DNA of 64,000 nt, taken from NCBI GenBank assembly GCA_965225705.1, contig OZ245325.1, positions 1,054,001 through 1,118,000 on the forward strand, written 5' to 3'. Positions 44,446 to 52,652 of this stretch are shown here, in pieces. The stretch is from G965225705 sp965225705 (GTDB taxonomy: Bacteria; Pseudomonadota; Alphaproteobacteria; Caulobacterales; Maricaulaceae). The notes under the pieces were generated by a model, which was not told the DNA's origin, made no database searches, and saw only the letters and a list, made by a program, of their open reading frames with translations. How positions within the stretch are numbered: position 1 is the stretch's first letter; each line of letters starts with the position of its first letter. A program made the translations under genes and the position numbers.

Positions 44446-45662
44446 CTTTCTTCTCCTTGATGATCCGTGGTGTTACCATTCGTAAATGTAATAATGTCTA
44501 TCAGGCGTTCATAGCTAAATTCTTTTTTGAAGCGTGGTATGTCCGTTTCATGATATGCCTGAAGGATAGCATGGGCACAGGATATGGGAGAGGATGCATC
44601 AAAAATTTTAATCCTGTTATCGCACAGGTCCTGATGTTGAGATGCCATTTTTGTATCACTCATGACAGTATGTTGTGCAAATTGCAGAGCCTGACTTGTT
44701 ATGCCAGATCCGCTCTGTCCGGTTTCTATATAGGGAATGACAACGACATCCACATCGGAGATTTTATGTGCCAGCTCATCATCAGGAAGACCAATATACC
44801 AGTCAACATTTTCAAGATTATAAAAGGCAATAAGGCTACTTAATTGTGATGTGGGCATAGAGGGGATATATTCTTTTTGAAAGCTTGCATTGATATCATA
44901 CCCCCACCCGTAACCAGGTGCTTCGGGGTGATGACCACCACAGATAACAAGTTGAGAGTCATGTGGGATTTTATTTGATTCCAAAAGATGATGAAAAGCT
45001 TCAATCACCAGCGGAAAGTTCTTGTGTGGAGAAATAAATCCAAAAATTCCAACAGAAAAACCGGTCTTGTTTCGCACTTCGGGTTTGTCGGCAATAAGCG
45101 TGTCTGGCCACATAATTGGATGGAGAACTGAATCAACTTCAAAGTATTTTTTTAAATATTTTTTGTCTCTGTATGTATGAGAGATAATTTTAAATGTATC
45201 CTGCTCTGTATTTTCATAAATACTCTTGTAAGCATTATAAACATATGACTGCCTGGCCCAGGACTTAGTTGATAAATACAGTGCTTTAAAGAAGAAGCCG
45301 AATGTAAGATTGTTTTTTACATTTCGAAGAAAATCAACGGGTTTTTTTTCAACCCTGTGAACTTCAATGGTGGTTTTCGGAGGGCAGTTTTTGATGATTT
45401 TACGTAAATTTTTAGAGGATTTTACAGGATTGCTTCCATAAAGTCCAAGTTCCATTTGCAGGTTAATGATGGAGCATTGCCGAACCTGTTTAATAATTTC
45501 ATCAATCAGTTTTGGGTCATCTTCTTTTTGAATAATATTAGGTACAGCGATCCTTTTAACGTCCATGCCCCGTTTTTCTGCAGCCTGGGCCAGTTGTTCA
45601 GAATAGGTCGCATTGCCACATAAAATATCAAATGAAGAGATGATACCAAGAGTCTCAGTCAT
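44442..45662 (-). CDS. Glycosyltransferase, GT4-like
   Basis: 406 residues with a GT-B layout. The N-terminal half is divergent; the C-terminal half has the donor-binding features FGFISPHKNFPLVIEAF and VVIPYIETGQSGSGITSQAL. Donor and acceptor cannot be told. It is in the middle of the cluster, with AAGGAAA before its start, and is coupled by overlap to the dehydratase gene. Confidence 0.75.
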   Translation of the reverse strand: MTETLGIISSFDILCGNATYSEQLAQAAEKRGMDVKRIAVPNIIQKEDDPKLIDEIIKQVRQCSIINLQMELGLYGSNPVKSSKNLRKIIKNCPPKTTIEVHRVEKKPVDFLRNVKNNLTFGFFFKALYLSTKSWARQSYVYNAYKSIYENTEQDTFKIISHTYRDKKYLKKYFEVDSVLHPIMWPDTLIADKPEVRNKTGFSVGIFGFISPHKNFPLVIEAFHHLLESNKIPHDSQLVICGGHHPEAPGYGWGYDINASFQKEYIPSMPTSQLSSLIAFYNLENVDWYIGLPDDELAHKISDVDVVVIPYIETGQSGSGITSQALQFAQHTVMSDTKMASQHQDLCDNRIKIFDASSPISCAHAILQAYHETDIPRFKKEFSYERLIDIITFTNGNTTDHQGEES

Positions 45663-45682
45663 GGTATTTTCCTTGTTTTAAT

Positions 45683-46696
45683 TTATCGGGTTAAGAAGTG
45701 TTGCTCAGAGGAAACACGCTTACGCCAGTAATTCAATAAATCTTCCATGGTCTGTTCAAATGGAATTTCTGGTTCCCAGCCTGTATGTGCTTTGAATTTT
45801 CCTGTGTCAGGGACCTGCAGATCTGCATCAATGGGTCTTAGGCGTTCAGGATCTATTTCAGTTGTGATAGACTCTGCTTTTGTCGAGAGACTTATCAGTT
45901 TTTCCAGCATGCCCTCAACAGAAAGTGTGAAGGTTCCGCCAATATTATAATAGGCACCGGGGGTGGGGTTATGTGTCACCAGCATATAATAAGCGCGTAC
46001 AGCATCACGTACATCCGCCCATGTGCGCAATGAATCCAGATTTCCGGTTTTTACAACCGGTGGGATGAGACCTTTCTCAATCATAGCAATTTGTTTGGCG
46101 AATGTACTTTCTGCGAATACATCTCCTCTGCGGGGGCCTGTATGCGTAAACATACGTGTTGTCATAACACACATATCATAGGCTTCTGCATAATAGCGCC
46201 CTATGAGATCCGTGCCGACCTTTGAAATCGCATAGGGGGAAGCAGGGTGGAATGTACATTCTTCATCAATGGGAAGCTTTTCTTTAGGAACTCTTCCAAA
46301 AACCTCAGAACTTGCGCACACATGAATAATGGCATCTTTTGCATATTTGCGAAGAGCGCCCAGCAACCGCTCCGTTCCCTGAATATTTGTATCCAGCGTG
46401 TCAAGTGGGCTGTCAAAGGATGTCCTTGGGTAACTTTGTGCAGCCAGGTGGAAGACATAATCTGGCTGACTTTTGCAGACAGCATGCTCAAGAGACATTG
46501 TATCGCGTAAATCAGCATAGATAAGCTGAATTCTGTCACCGTCATTAATACGTTTAATGTGTTCAGAGATATTATCAAGAGGGGAACGCCAGCGCAGCAT
46601 GCCCCAGATGTTCCAGTCGGTATTGTCAACAAGATAATCGAGTAAGTGGGAGCCGACCATCCCTGTGACACCTGTAATTAAGACATTTTTAGACAT
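45683..46696 (-). CDS. GDP-mannose/GDP-heptose 4,6-dehydratase
   Basis: Extended SDR of 337 residues. NAD site VLITGVTGMVGSHLLDYL; catalytic group S130-E131 (CASSEVFG) and Y155/K159 (SPYAISKVG); substrate-loop residues AAQSYPRTSFDSP and RMFTHTGPRRGDVF match GDP-mannose 4,6-dehydratases (GMD) and the related heptose dehydratases DmhA/WcbK. Because gmhA, hddA and hddC-gmhB are linked, GDP-heptose may be its substrate; because manC is linked too, GDP-mannose is equally possible. A GGAG site precedes the ATG. Confidence 0.82.
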   Translation of the reverse strand: MSKNVLITGVTGMVGSHLLDYLVDNTDWNIWGMLRWRSPLDNISEHIKRINDGDRIQLIYADLRDTMSLEHAVCKSQPDYVFHLAAQSYPRTSFDSPLDTLDTNIQGTERLLGALRKYAKDAIIHVCASSEVFGRVPKEKLPIDEECTFHPASPYAISKVGTDLIGRYYAEAYDMCVMTTRMFTHTGPRRGDVFAESTFAKQIAMIEKGLIPPVVKTGNLDSLRTWADVRDAVRAYYMLVTHNPTPGAYYNIGGTFTLSVEGMLEKLISLSTKAESITTEIDPERLRPIDADLQVPDTGKFKAHTGWEPEIPFEQTMEDLLNYWRKRVSSEQHFLTR

Positions 46697-46714
46697 TTTT
46701 GTTTGCTCCTGTTA

Positions 46715-47809
46715 TCAACTTACCTCAATATAAGTTATTTCTGGTTTGACCCTGTCATGGGGAACACCACCATTTCCTCCGCTATAATCGACAGACTGAT
46801 ACTGAATGCCAAATTTTTTAGGATCATCAAAATAGGTGCGGGGAACTTTCAGCTCTTTGATATGAGGCTCAACAGTAAAGAAGAGGAAAGGTCCCGGGAT
46901 CAACTGATTTGTTTTTGAAAGAAATTCACCATAATATTGAAAGGCGAAGGGCACCATTCTGATAGCGTTTGTGAAATTGCCCACGCCGGTCTGCTTCAGA
47001 CATTCCTGTAAATCATTAATGACATTTGAGTCAAAAGCACAAGGGGTGCACGTAAAGTTGCGGTAGTGTTCATCATGGTGTTGCAATAATGATTTAACCA
47101 TTTTTTGAATATCATAATAGCTTATATTCAGATTTATAAACTCTTCATTTCCATGACCTGTACCGAAAGTGTCAGTTAAATCCTGCATCTCCTGATCCGT
47201 TTTAGGGGCATGCCAAACCTCATGAAAATTAAAACGGAGCTTACTATCCTGATATAAATGGGATTTGTCAAATTTTCTAATAAAATACCCATCGCTGTCA
47301 TTCATAAAATAATGCCGGGCGATTCCTGTTTTCCCAAAACTCAGTCTAAGGGCATCCTGTAAATAATATCCGGGCAGGGAAAGGGCATTTTCAACAGGTT
47401 CTCCGGCACGTTCCATTAACGCCCGCTCGGTCAAAAAGATAGGAAGTCTTTGAAGTTCCCTGTTATCCAAACTTTCAGAAAAACACGCCTCAAATTTTTG
47501 AAGATCACGCTCCGGAACACAAATATAGTAAGGGATAATTTCGCTATCTTCAAAAAATCTTTCAAAGGATTGGTAGGCATTTAAGCAGCGGTACATGTCA
47601 CGCTCAAGAGAACATGTCAGCATTACAAAATCATGTTCATATTGTCGCTGGTCAGCTGTCTGTGAAGGGGCTGAATCAGATAATACGGGTGGGGTTTGTG
47701 AAGGTGTTGAATCGGGTGGTGCAGATGGAGTTTGTGAAGGTTGAGAATCTGAGGCAGAACCTGAGATACAGGCTTTCACATGACGAAACGCAGACAAGAA
47801 AAACCTCAT
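46715..47809 (-). CDS. DUF6492-like protein with an N-terminal repeat
   Basis: 364 residues. After a short start comes a low-complexity stretch (residues about 19-51) of repeated S-x-P-S-Q-T units, a roughly 36-base tandem repeat in the DNA. The rest is a compact domain (FVMLTCSLERDMYRCLNAYQ, HYFMNDSDGYFIRKFDKS) that recalls the DUF6492 family, possibly glycosyltransferase-related because of the N-D-S-D motif. Its job is unknown; its place between manC and the dehydratase suggests a role in the same polysaccharide. Recognition of the family is moderate. Confidence 0.6.
   Translation of the reverse strand: MRFFLSAFRHVKACISGSASDSQPSQTPSAPPDSTPSQTPPVLSDSAPSQTADQRQYEHDFVMLTCSLERDMYRCLNAYQSFERFFEDSEIIPYYICVPERDLQKFEACFSESLDNRELQRLPIFLTERALMERAGEPVENALSLPGYYLQDALRLSFGKTGIARHYFMNDSDGYFIRKFDKSHLYQDSKLRFNFHEVWHAPKTDQEMQDLTDTFGTGHGNEEFINLNISYYDIQKMVKSLLQHHDEHYRNFTCTPCAFDSNVINDLQECLKQTGVGNFTNAIRMVPFAFQYYGEFLSKTNQLIPGPFLFFTVEPHIKELKVPRTYFDDPKKFGIQYQSVDYSGGNGGVPHDRVKPEITYIEVS
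47665..47765 (-). repeat. Imperfect tandem repeat of about 36 bases
   Basis: Encodes PSQTPSAPPDSTPSQTPPV and similar units near the N-terminus of the DUF6492-like protein. Such in-frame repeats can change in copy number. Confidence 0.6.
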
Positions 47810-47937
47810 AACTTAAATCCTTTGAACAGGTATTGTCCTGTTTAAGAAGCCCGCCGCACGTCTTTTGGGCAGGTTTTGTCTCATGTGACAACTAAATTGA
47901 TTGAGAGTTAATATTAAAGACTGATCAGTCTTATTTT

Positions 47938-48380
47938 TCAACCTTTTAGGAGACTTTTTTCTAAAAAATTTATGCCGCCAGCACTAAAACATTTATTCAT
48001 AACCATGCTTTCCGGACTTCTTGTTGAGATGCCTGATACGTCAATTCTTAACGGAGGGTTAATAAATCTTTCCGGATCAGAAAAGTCAATAATGTAACCT
48101 GTCAGATGTTCAACTTTAAACTGATCATAAATTCTACTTAATAATAACGCATGACGAATATTATCATAACCTGTAAATTCAGGATCTGGCCCAGCACAGA
48201 TTTCAGGTTAAGACTCTATAAGAAGTCTGTCTCAGGAAGGATTCCAGCTATTAGAACAGGCCGAAATGAACCAGGTAGATAGAGCAGAGCATAAGGTGAT
48301 CTCACTTCAGAACAAATAACTTTATGAAGAATCAGTTTTTTTCCTGCTCGGTATACAATTTCCCAGAGCTTTCCTATCAC
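47938..48380 (-). pseudogene. Broken gene coupled to manC, unrecognised
   Basis: On the minus strand a GTG at 48380 overlaps the manC stop (GTGA) and opens 54 residues: IGKLWEIVYRAGKKLILHK, then SPYALLYLPGSFRPVLIAGI, ending at TAG 48216-48218. The product then continues in another frame from about 48207 to TGA 47938 (89 codons): PEICAGPDPEFTGYDNIRHA, YIIDFSDPERFINPPLRIDV, then NKCFSAGGINFLEKSLLKG. A one-base shift near 48210 joins the two parts into about 145 residues. Both parts have protein-like composition and a start position typical of coupled genes. I do not recognise the family. Confidence 0.6.
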
Positions 48381-49834
48381 GGGTATGCATAACGTGTCAT
48401 GTCATCCTCACCAGGATATTCTCCGCATTGAACTTCTATCAGAATAAGAGGTTCTGATTCGGGGTTTTTAAGGCCATGTCTCTTCCCCGGAGGGATGCAG
48501 GCTGATTGACCAGATTTAAGTCTAAACTGTTCTTCCCCATTGGTCACAAATGCTGTACCACGCACAACAACCCAGTGCTTACTCTGGTGCTTATGAGCGT
48601 GTAAAGTGAGGCCTGCGCCGGGTCTGATTTCAATATGTTTGAGTCTGAGCCCCGAATCTTCCTGCACAATTGTTGAGGTCCCCCATGAGCGACGCATAGC
48701 AGGGAACTCCCTGTATACGGGGTCATGCCGGGATTTTAATTCACTGACGATATGGCACACATTCTGAGCCTGCTCTTTATGCGCGATGAGGAGTGCATCC
48801 GCTGTATCAGCAATGATAAGATCATGAATACCGAGGGTTGCAATGAGTCTGTCATCTCCCTGAATACTACAATTGTAAGTGTCTTTAAGAAGCAGGCGAC
48901 CTTTCACGTTGTTTTGATTCTGATCCGTTTGAAATAAAGAACCAAATTCAGTCCAGGACCCAATATCAGACCATCCGATATCACAAGAGACGACAGCAAT
49001 ATTGTCGGATTTTTCGAAAACAGCATAATCTACGGATATGCTTCGAATGTGTTCGAAGTCATCCTGCTGTATTTCATAGTTTTGCCAGCCTTCCCCCGAA
49101 GAATATTGTGCACCCGGGATACATTTGGAAGCCTGATCCGCAATATCAGGAGCAAGATGTGATAATTCATCAAGAAAGCTTCCGGCACGCATGCAAAACA
49201 TGCCTGAATTCCAAAAGAAATTTCCACGGGCCAGATAGTCCTCTGCAGTTTGCAGATCAGGTTTTTCTACAAATTGTTTAACATCATATCCGGAGGCCTC
49301 AATATAGCCAAAACCTGTTTGTGGAGAGGATGGCTTGATCCCAAAGGTAACAAGCTTACCTTTTGAAGCCAGATCCTGTGCCTGATGAACGGCATGGCTG
49401 AATGCCTTTTCATCATCAATCATATGATCAGCTGGCATGATGAGGAGTGTACAGTCCGGTCCGTGTTGTTCTCTGACATAATAGGCTGCGACAGCTATTG
49501 CCGCTGCTGAATTGCGCCGGACAGGTTCTGACAAAAATGTATGCCGGACAGACTTTTCCTCAATTTCTTTAAATTCATCTTTTGTAGAAAAAAAGAGGTC
49601 ACGGTTTGTGACGGTTATTATGTCATCAGCATGTAAGACTGACAGAGCTCTTTGATATGTTTTTTGCAGAATGCTCTGTCCATCACTCAGCTTAATAAAA
49701 GGTTTGGGGTGGGCCTCACGGGACAGAGGCCAAAGCCTTGATCCAATACCACCAGACAAAATAACAGGAATAAGCAAGATAAATACCCTGGGTAAGAAAC
49801 CAGGCCAGTTTATCCTGTGAGAGGAAGAGAGCAA
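48377..49834 (-). CDS. manC: Mannose-1-phosphate guanylyltransferase / mannose-6-phosphate isomerase
   Basis: Bifunctional ManC/AlgA-type enzyme making GDP-mannose. The pyrophosphorylase signature is VILSGGIGSRLWPLSREAHP with KPF; the middle has FVEKPD and FFWNSGMF; the C-terminal cupin isomerase domain is complete (HAHKHQSKHWVVVRGTAFV). No ATG precedes the conserved IPVILSGG: the frame opens with TTG 49834, and TTG 49777 would put the start three codons before the signature, the usual place. No phosphomannomutase gene is in the window. Probable first gene of the cluster; coaE lies upstream. Confidence 0.9.
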   Translation of the reverse strand: MLSSSHRINWPGFLPRVFILLIPVILSGGIGSRLWPLSREAHPKPFIKLSDGQSILQKTYQRALSVLHADDIITVTNRDLFFSTKDEFKEIEEKSVRHTFLSEPVRRNSAAAIAVAAYYVREQHGPDCTLLIMPADHMIDDEKAFSHAVHQAQDLASKGKLVTFGIKPSSPQTGFGYIEASGYDVKQFVEKPDLQTAEDYLARGNFFWNSGMFCMRAGSFLDELSHLAPDIADQASKCIPGAQYSSGEGWQNYEIQQDDFEHIRSISVDYAVFEKSDNIAVVSCDIGWSDIGSWTEFGSLFQTDQNQNNVKGRLLLKDTYNCSIQGDDRLIATLGIHDLIIADTADALLIAHKEQAQNVCHIVSELKSRHDPVYREFPAMRRSWGTSTIVQEDSGLRLKHIEIRPGAGLTLHAHKHQSKHWVVVRGTAFVTNGEEQFRLKSGQSACIPPGKRHGLKNPESEPLILIEVQCGEYPGEDDMTRYAYP

Positions 49835-49937
49835 GAGAGTTCTGAAAAAAATAAAAACAGGGTATATGTCCAGGCCCGGTATACGCCTTTATGGTATCAG
49901 TATCTGGAAAGGTTTTCCATTGCAGATAGCTCAGGGG

Positions 49938-50540
49938 TTAAGAGGGAATTGCAATTCCCATATCCTTCATAAGGCTCTGTACCTGGATGGTGGCCGATTT
50001 AAGGCCAAGACTCGTTTCCAGGATATAATCTGCATGGATACGTTTTTCTGTATCAGGCCACTGATGCCTGAGAAGGAAAGAGAGTTTTTCTTCTGTCATG
50101 CCTTTTCGCTTTAACGCTCTTTTCTGCTGGAGAGAAGCGGGGGCGGTCACAACAAGAATTTTATCATAATGAGTTTGTCGTCCTGTCTCAAAGATTAGGG
50201 GAATATCCGCACCAGCAAACTCTGCGCCTGACTGAGAAGCTCTGGTGAAGAAATTTTTTTCTGCATGGTAAATAAGTGGGTGAAGAATATCTTCAAGCTT
50301 TTGAAGTCTGTCTTCATCCTTAAAAAGACATGCGCTCAGTCGTTTGCGAGAGAGAGCTCCCTTATCTAAAGCTTCTGGAAAAAGGGATGAAATTTTGCTG
50401 ACCGTCTGACCACCACGTGCATAAATTTGGTGAACGGCAGCGTCGGCGTCAAAAACAGGCACACCAAAGCGACGGAAAATGTCTGCTGTTGTGCTTTTTC
50501 CCATGGCAAGGGAACCTGTTAGTCCTAAAGTGAGCATCAT
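49938..50540 (-). CDS. coaE: Dephospho-CoA kinase
   Basis: Last step of coenzyme A synthesis. P-loop GLTGSLAMGKSTTADIF, followed by VFDADAAVHQIYARGG and LEDILHPLIY. About 200 residues from ATG 50540, with AGGGAAG just before it; ATG 50537 has better spacing and the upstream frame lacks a ribosome site. The usual neighbour in Alphaproteobacteria, dnaQ, is not present. It marks the boundary between the polysaccharide cluster and the following housekeeping genes. Confidence 0.93.
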   Translation of the reverse strand: MMLTLGLTGSLAMGKSTTADIFRRFGVPVFDADAAVHQIYARGGQTVSKISSLFPEALDKGALSRKRLSACLFKDEDRLQKLEDILHPLIYHAEKNFFTRASQSGAEFAGADIPLIFETGRQTHYDKILVVTAPASLQQKRALKRKGMTEEKLSFLLRHQWPDTEKRIHADYILETSLGLKSATIQVQSLMKDMGIAIPS

Positions 50541-50658
50541 ATCTTCCCTGAATGAGTTCTTCTCTTTTTCTGACATACCAGAGAAAGTGTCTGAGGGTAT
50601 AGGACGTGTTGATCAAACTCCAGATATTATGTTTTTTTTTAAGTCTGCGACAATTCCT

Positions 50659-50675
50659 GACCCCTGAGAGGGGTC
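50659..50675 (+). promoter_or_regulatory. Hairpin 1 in the coaE-phoA spacer
   Basis: GACCCCT and AGGGGTC pair perfectly over 7 bases around GAG, followed by TTTCTTT. It may be an intrinsic terminator read on the plus strand. Confidence 0.45.
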
Positions 50676-50699
50676 TTTCTTTGAGACGACATTTTTAAA

Positions 50700-50716
50700 C
50701 TCCTGATGAGCAGGAG
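50700..50716 (+). promoter_or_regulatory. Hairpin 2 in the coaE-phoA spacer
   Basis: CTCCTG and CAGGAG pair perfectly over 6 bases, followed by TCCTTTCTTT. The T-rich tail resembles that of hairpin 1, 24 bases before. Confidence 0.4.
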
Positions 50717-50893
50717 GTCCTTTCTTTATTGGGAATACCAGAAAATTCCGGTCTGCTCACTGGAGAACAGATATCCCATTTTTCCATAATAAGATGCATC
50801 AAAACGGGTTTTATGGAAGCCCAGACACCCTTCTTGAGTAAGTTTTGATGATAAGCTAGATTGCAGAAAAAATGTCTTGTGAGGTTGATGTTC

Positions 50894-52462
50894 ATGAAAA
50901 CTTTCCTTTCTGTTCCCCTGTTTCTGACCTTTCTGGCCTTTCCTGTTTCTGCAGAACAGAAAGATACACAGCATGAAAAAAACATCTGGTTTGAAGACGC
51001 TCAAAAGACACTTCAGCAACGTCTTCATCTTCAGCCTCAGACACAGAATGCAAAAAACATTATCCTTTTTATTGCTGATGGGAATGGTGTGACCTCTAAT
51101 ACCGCCATTCGTATTTTTGAGGGACAAAAACAGGGAAAACCCGGAGAAGAAAATTATCTCGCTTATGAAAAGTTTCCCTATACTGCTTTGATCAAGACGT
51201 ATAACACAAATGCTCAGGTGCCTGATTCTGCGGGGACAGCAACGGCGATAAATACAGGTGTTAAAACCAGGCTGGGCGTTCTTGGTCTTTCAGATAAGGC
51301 TTTGCGGGGTGTTTGTGAAAATATAGACAAAAACCGCGTCATGACTTTGGCCGAACACGCAGAACGTGCCGGTATGGCAACAGGTATTGTCACCACAACA
51401 CGTGTGACCCATGCAACGCCCGCAGCGGTTTACGCACACAGCCCTGATCGTTCCTGGGAGCATGATGGAAAAACAAAAGGAGACTGCAAAGACATTGCCC
51501 TGCAGCTTATAGATTTCCCTTATGGTGATGGGCTTGATGTTGTTCTGGGTGGTGGCCGCCGCAATTTTTTACCAAAGACGGCCCGGGGGTCTGAAAATGC
51601 TCAATTGTCAGGTTCCCGCAGGGATGGACGTGACTTAACACAAGAGTGGCTGGCAGAAAATAAAAACAGGTCTTATGTCTGGGATAAAGAAAGTTTGAAT
51701 AAGCTTGATATAAAGAAAAATCCCAAAGTTCTGGGCCTGTTTGCGCCCAGTCATATGGCGTATGAGGCTGATCGCCTTGCAGAAGGCCCGGATCAGCCTT
51801 CTCTGGCTGAGATGACGGCCAAAGCTCTTGAGCTTTTACGCTCTCATGACAAGGGATTTTTTCTAATGGTGGAAGGGGGACGTGTTGATCACGCCCATCA
51901 TGCCGGTAATGCTTACAGAGCTCTGTATGATGGTGTGGCCTTTCATGAGGCTGTTAAAACAGCCCTTGATATGACAAATCCGGAAGAAACCCTGATTATT
52001 GTTACCGCTGATCACAGCCATACCTTCCTGATGAATGGCTACCCACAGCGTGGTAACCCTATTCTCGGGCTTGTAAAAGATGTTAACAAACAGGGGCTTC
52101 CTCAGGGTATGCCGGCTCTGGCTGCAGATGGGAAACCTTATACCACACTTGGTTATGGCAATGGTCCGGGAAGTATACTTCTGGGAAAGGCCAGAGAAGA
52201 GAGACAAGAGGGAGAGACCACCTCACAGGGCCGGCCTGATCTCACAGATATAGATACGCAGGCCCCTGATTTCAGACAACAGTCTCTCCTCCCCAGCCCT
52301 TCTGAGACGCATTCCGGTGAAGATGTGGCCCTTTATGCAAAAGGGCCGGGGGCTTATATGTTCGGGGGCGTTCTTGAGCAGAATTATATCTTCCATGCTA
52401 TGCGCCATGCCCTTGATCTGGACCGGAGAGACATAAAGAAAAAACAGGCAACAGGTGAGTAA
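50894..52462 (+). CDS. phoA: Periplasmic alkaline phosphatase
   Basis: Phosphomonoesterase releasing phosphate from organic esters. 522 residues from ATG 50894 (GAGG 9 bases upstream); the frame opens earlier at 50861. A signal peptide ends near PVSA-E. The nucleophile serine is in VPDSAGTATAINTGVKT; the metal-binding residues appear in VTADHSHTFL and GGRVDHAHHAGNA. A region between residues about 430 and 500 (TSQGRPDLTDIDTQAPDF) looks like a surface insert before the final ETHSGEDVALYAKGPGAY. No phoB/phoR or obvious Pho box was identified. Confidence 0.93.
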   Translation: MKTFLSVPLFLTFLAFPVSAEQKDTQHEKNIWFEDAQKTLQQRLHLQPQTQNAKNIILFIADGNGVTSNTAIRIFEGQKQGKPGEENYLAYEKFPYTALIKTYNTNAQVPDSAGTATAINTGVKTRLGVLGLSDKALRGVCENIDKNRVMTLAEHAERAGMATGIVTTTRVTHATPAAVYAHSPDRSWEHDGKTKGDCKDIALQLIDFPYGDGLDVVLGGGRRNFLPKTARGSENAQLSGSRRDGRDLTQEWLAENKNRSYVWDKESLNKLDIKKNPKVLGLFAPSHMAYEADRLAEGPDQPSLAEMTAKALELLRSHDKGFFLMVEGGRVDHAHHAGNAYRALYDGVAFHEAVKTALDMTNPEETLIIVTADHSHTFLMNGYPQRGNPILGLVKDVNKQGLPQGMPALAADGKPYTTLGYGNGPGSILLGKAREERQEGETTSQGRPDLTDIDTQAPDFRQQSLLPSPSETHSGEDVALYAKGPGAYMFGGVLEQNYIFHAMRHALDLDRRDIKKKQATGE

Positions 52463-52652
52463 AAAGGTATAGAGACTGTTTGAGCCGGACCCCTGCTAAA
52501 ACTCTGATTGTCTTTCTGAAAGTTTTCCGGAACTTGTACGCATAGAATGCTGTTGATCAGGTAGATGACGGCCTTTTTAAGGAGCAGGGATTGTCTCAGA
52601 TATCACAATGCCCTCTTCCTGCACAGGAATAACAAAATTTAACATATAAATT

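Larger units (their letters stand above)
50541..50893. other. Divergent coaE-phoA spacer with two hairpins
   Basis: No gene is seen in this spacer. It holds two adjacent stem-loops listed below, both upstream of phoA. Confidence 0.6.
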
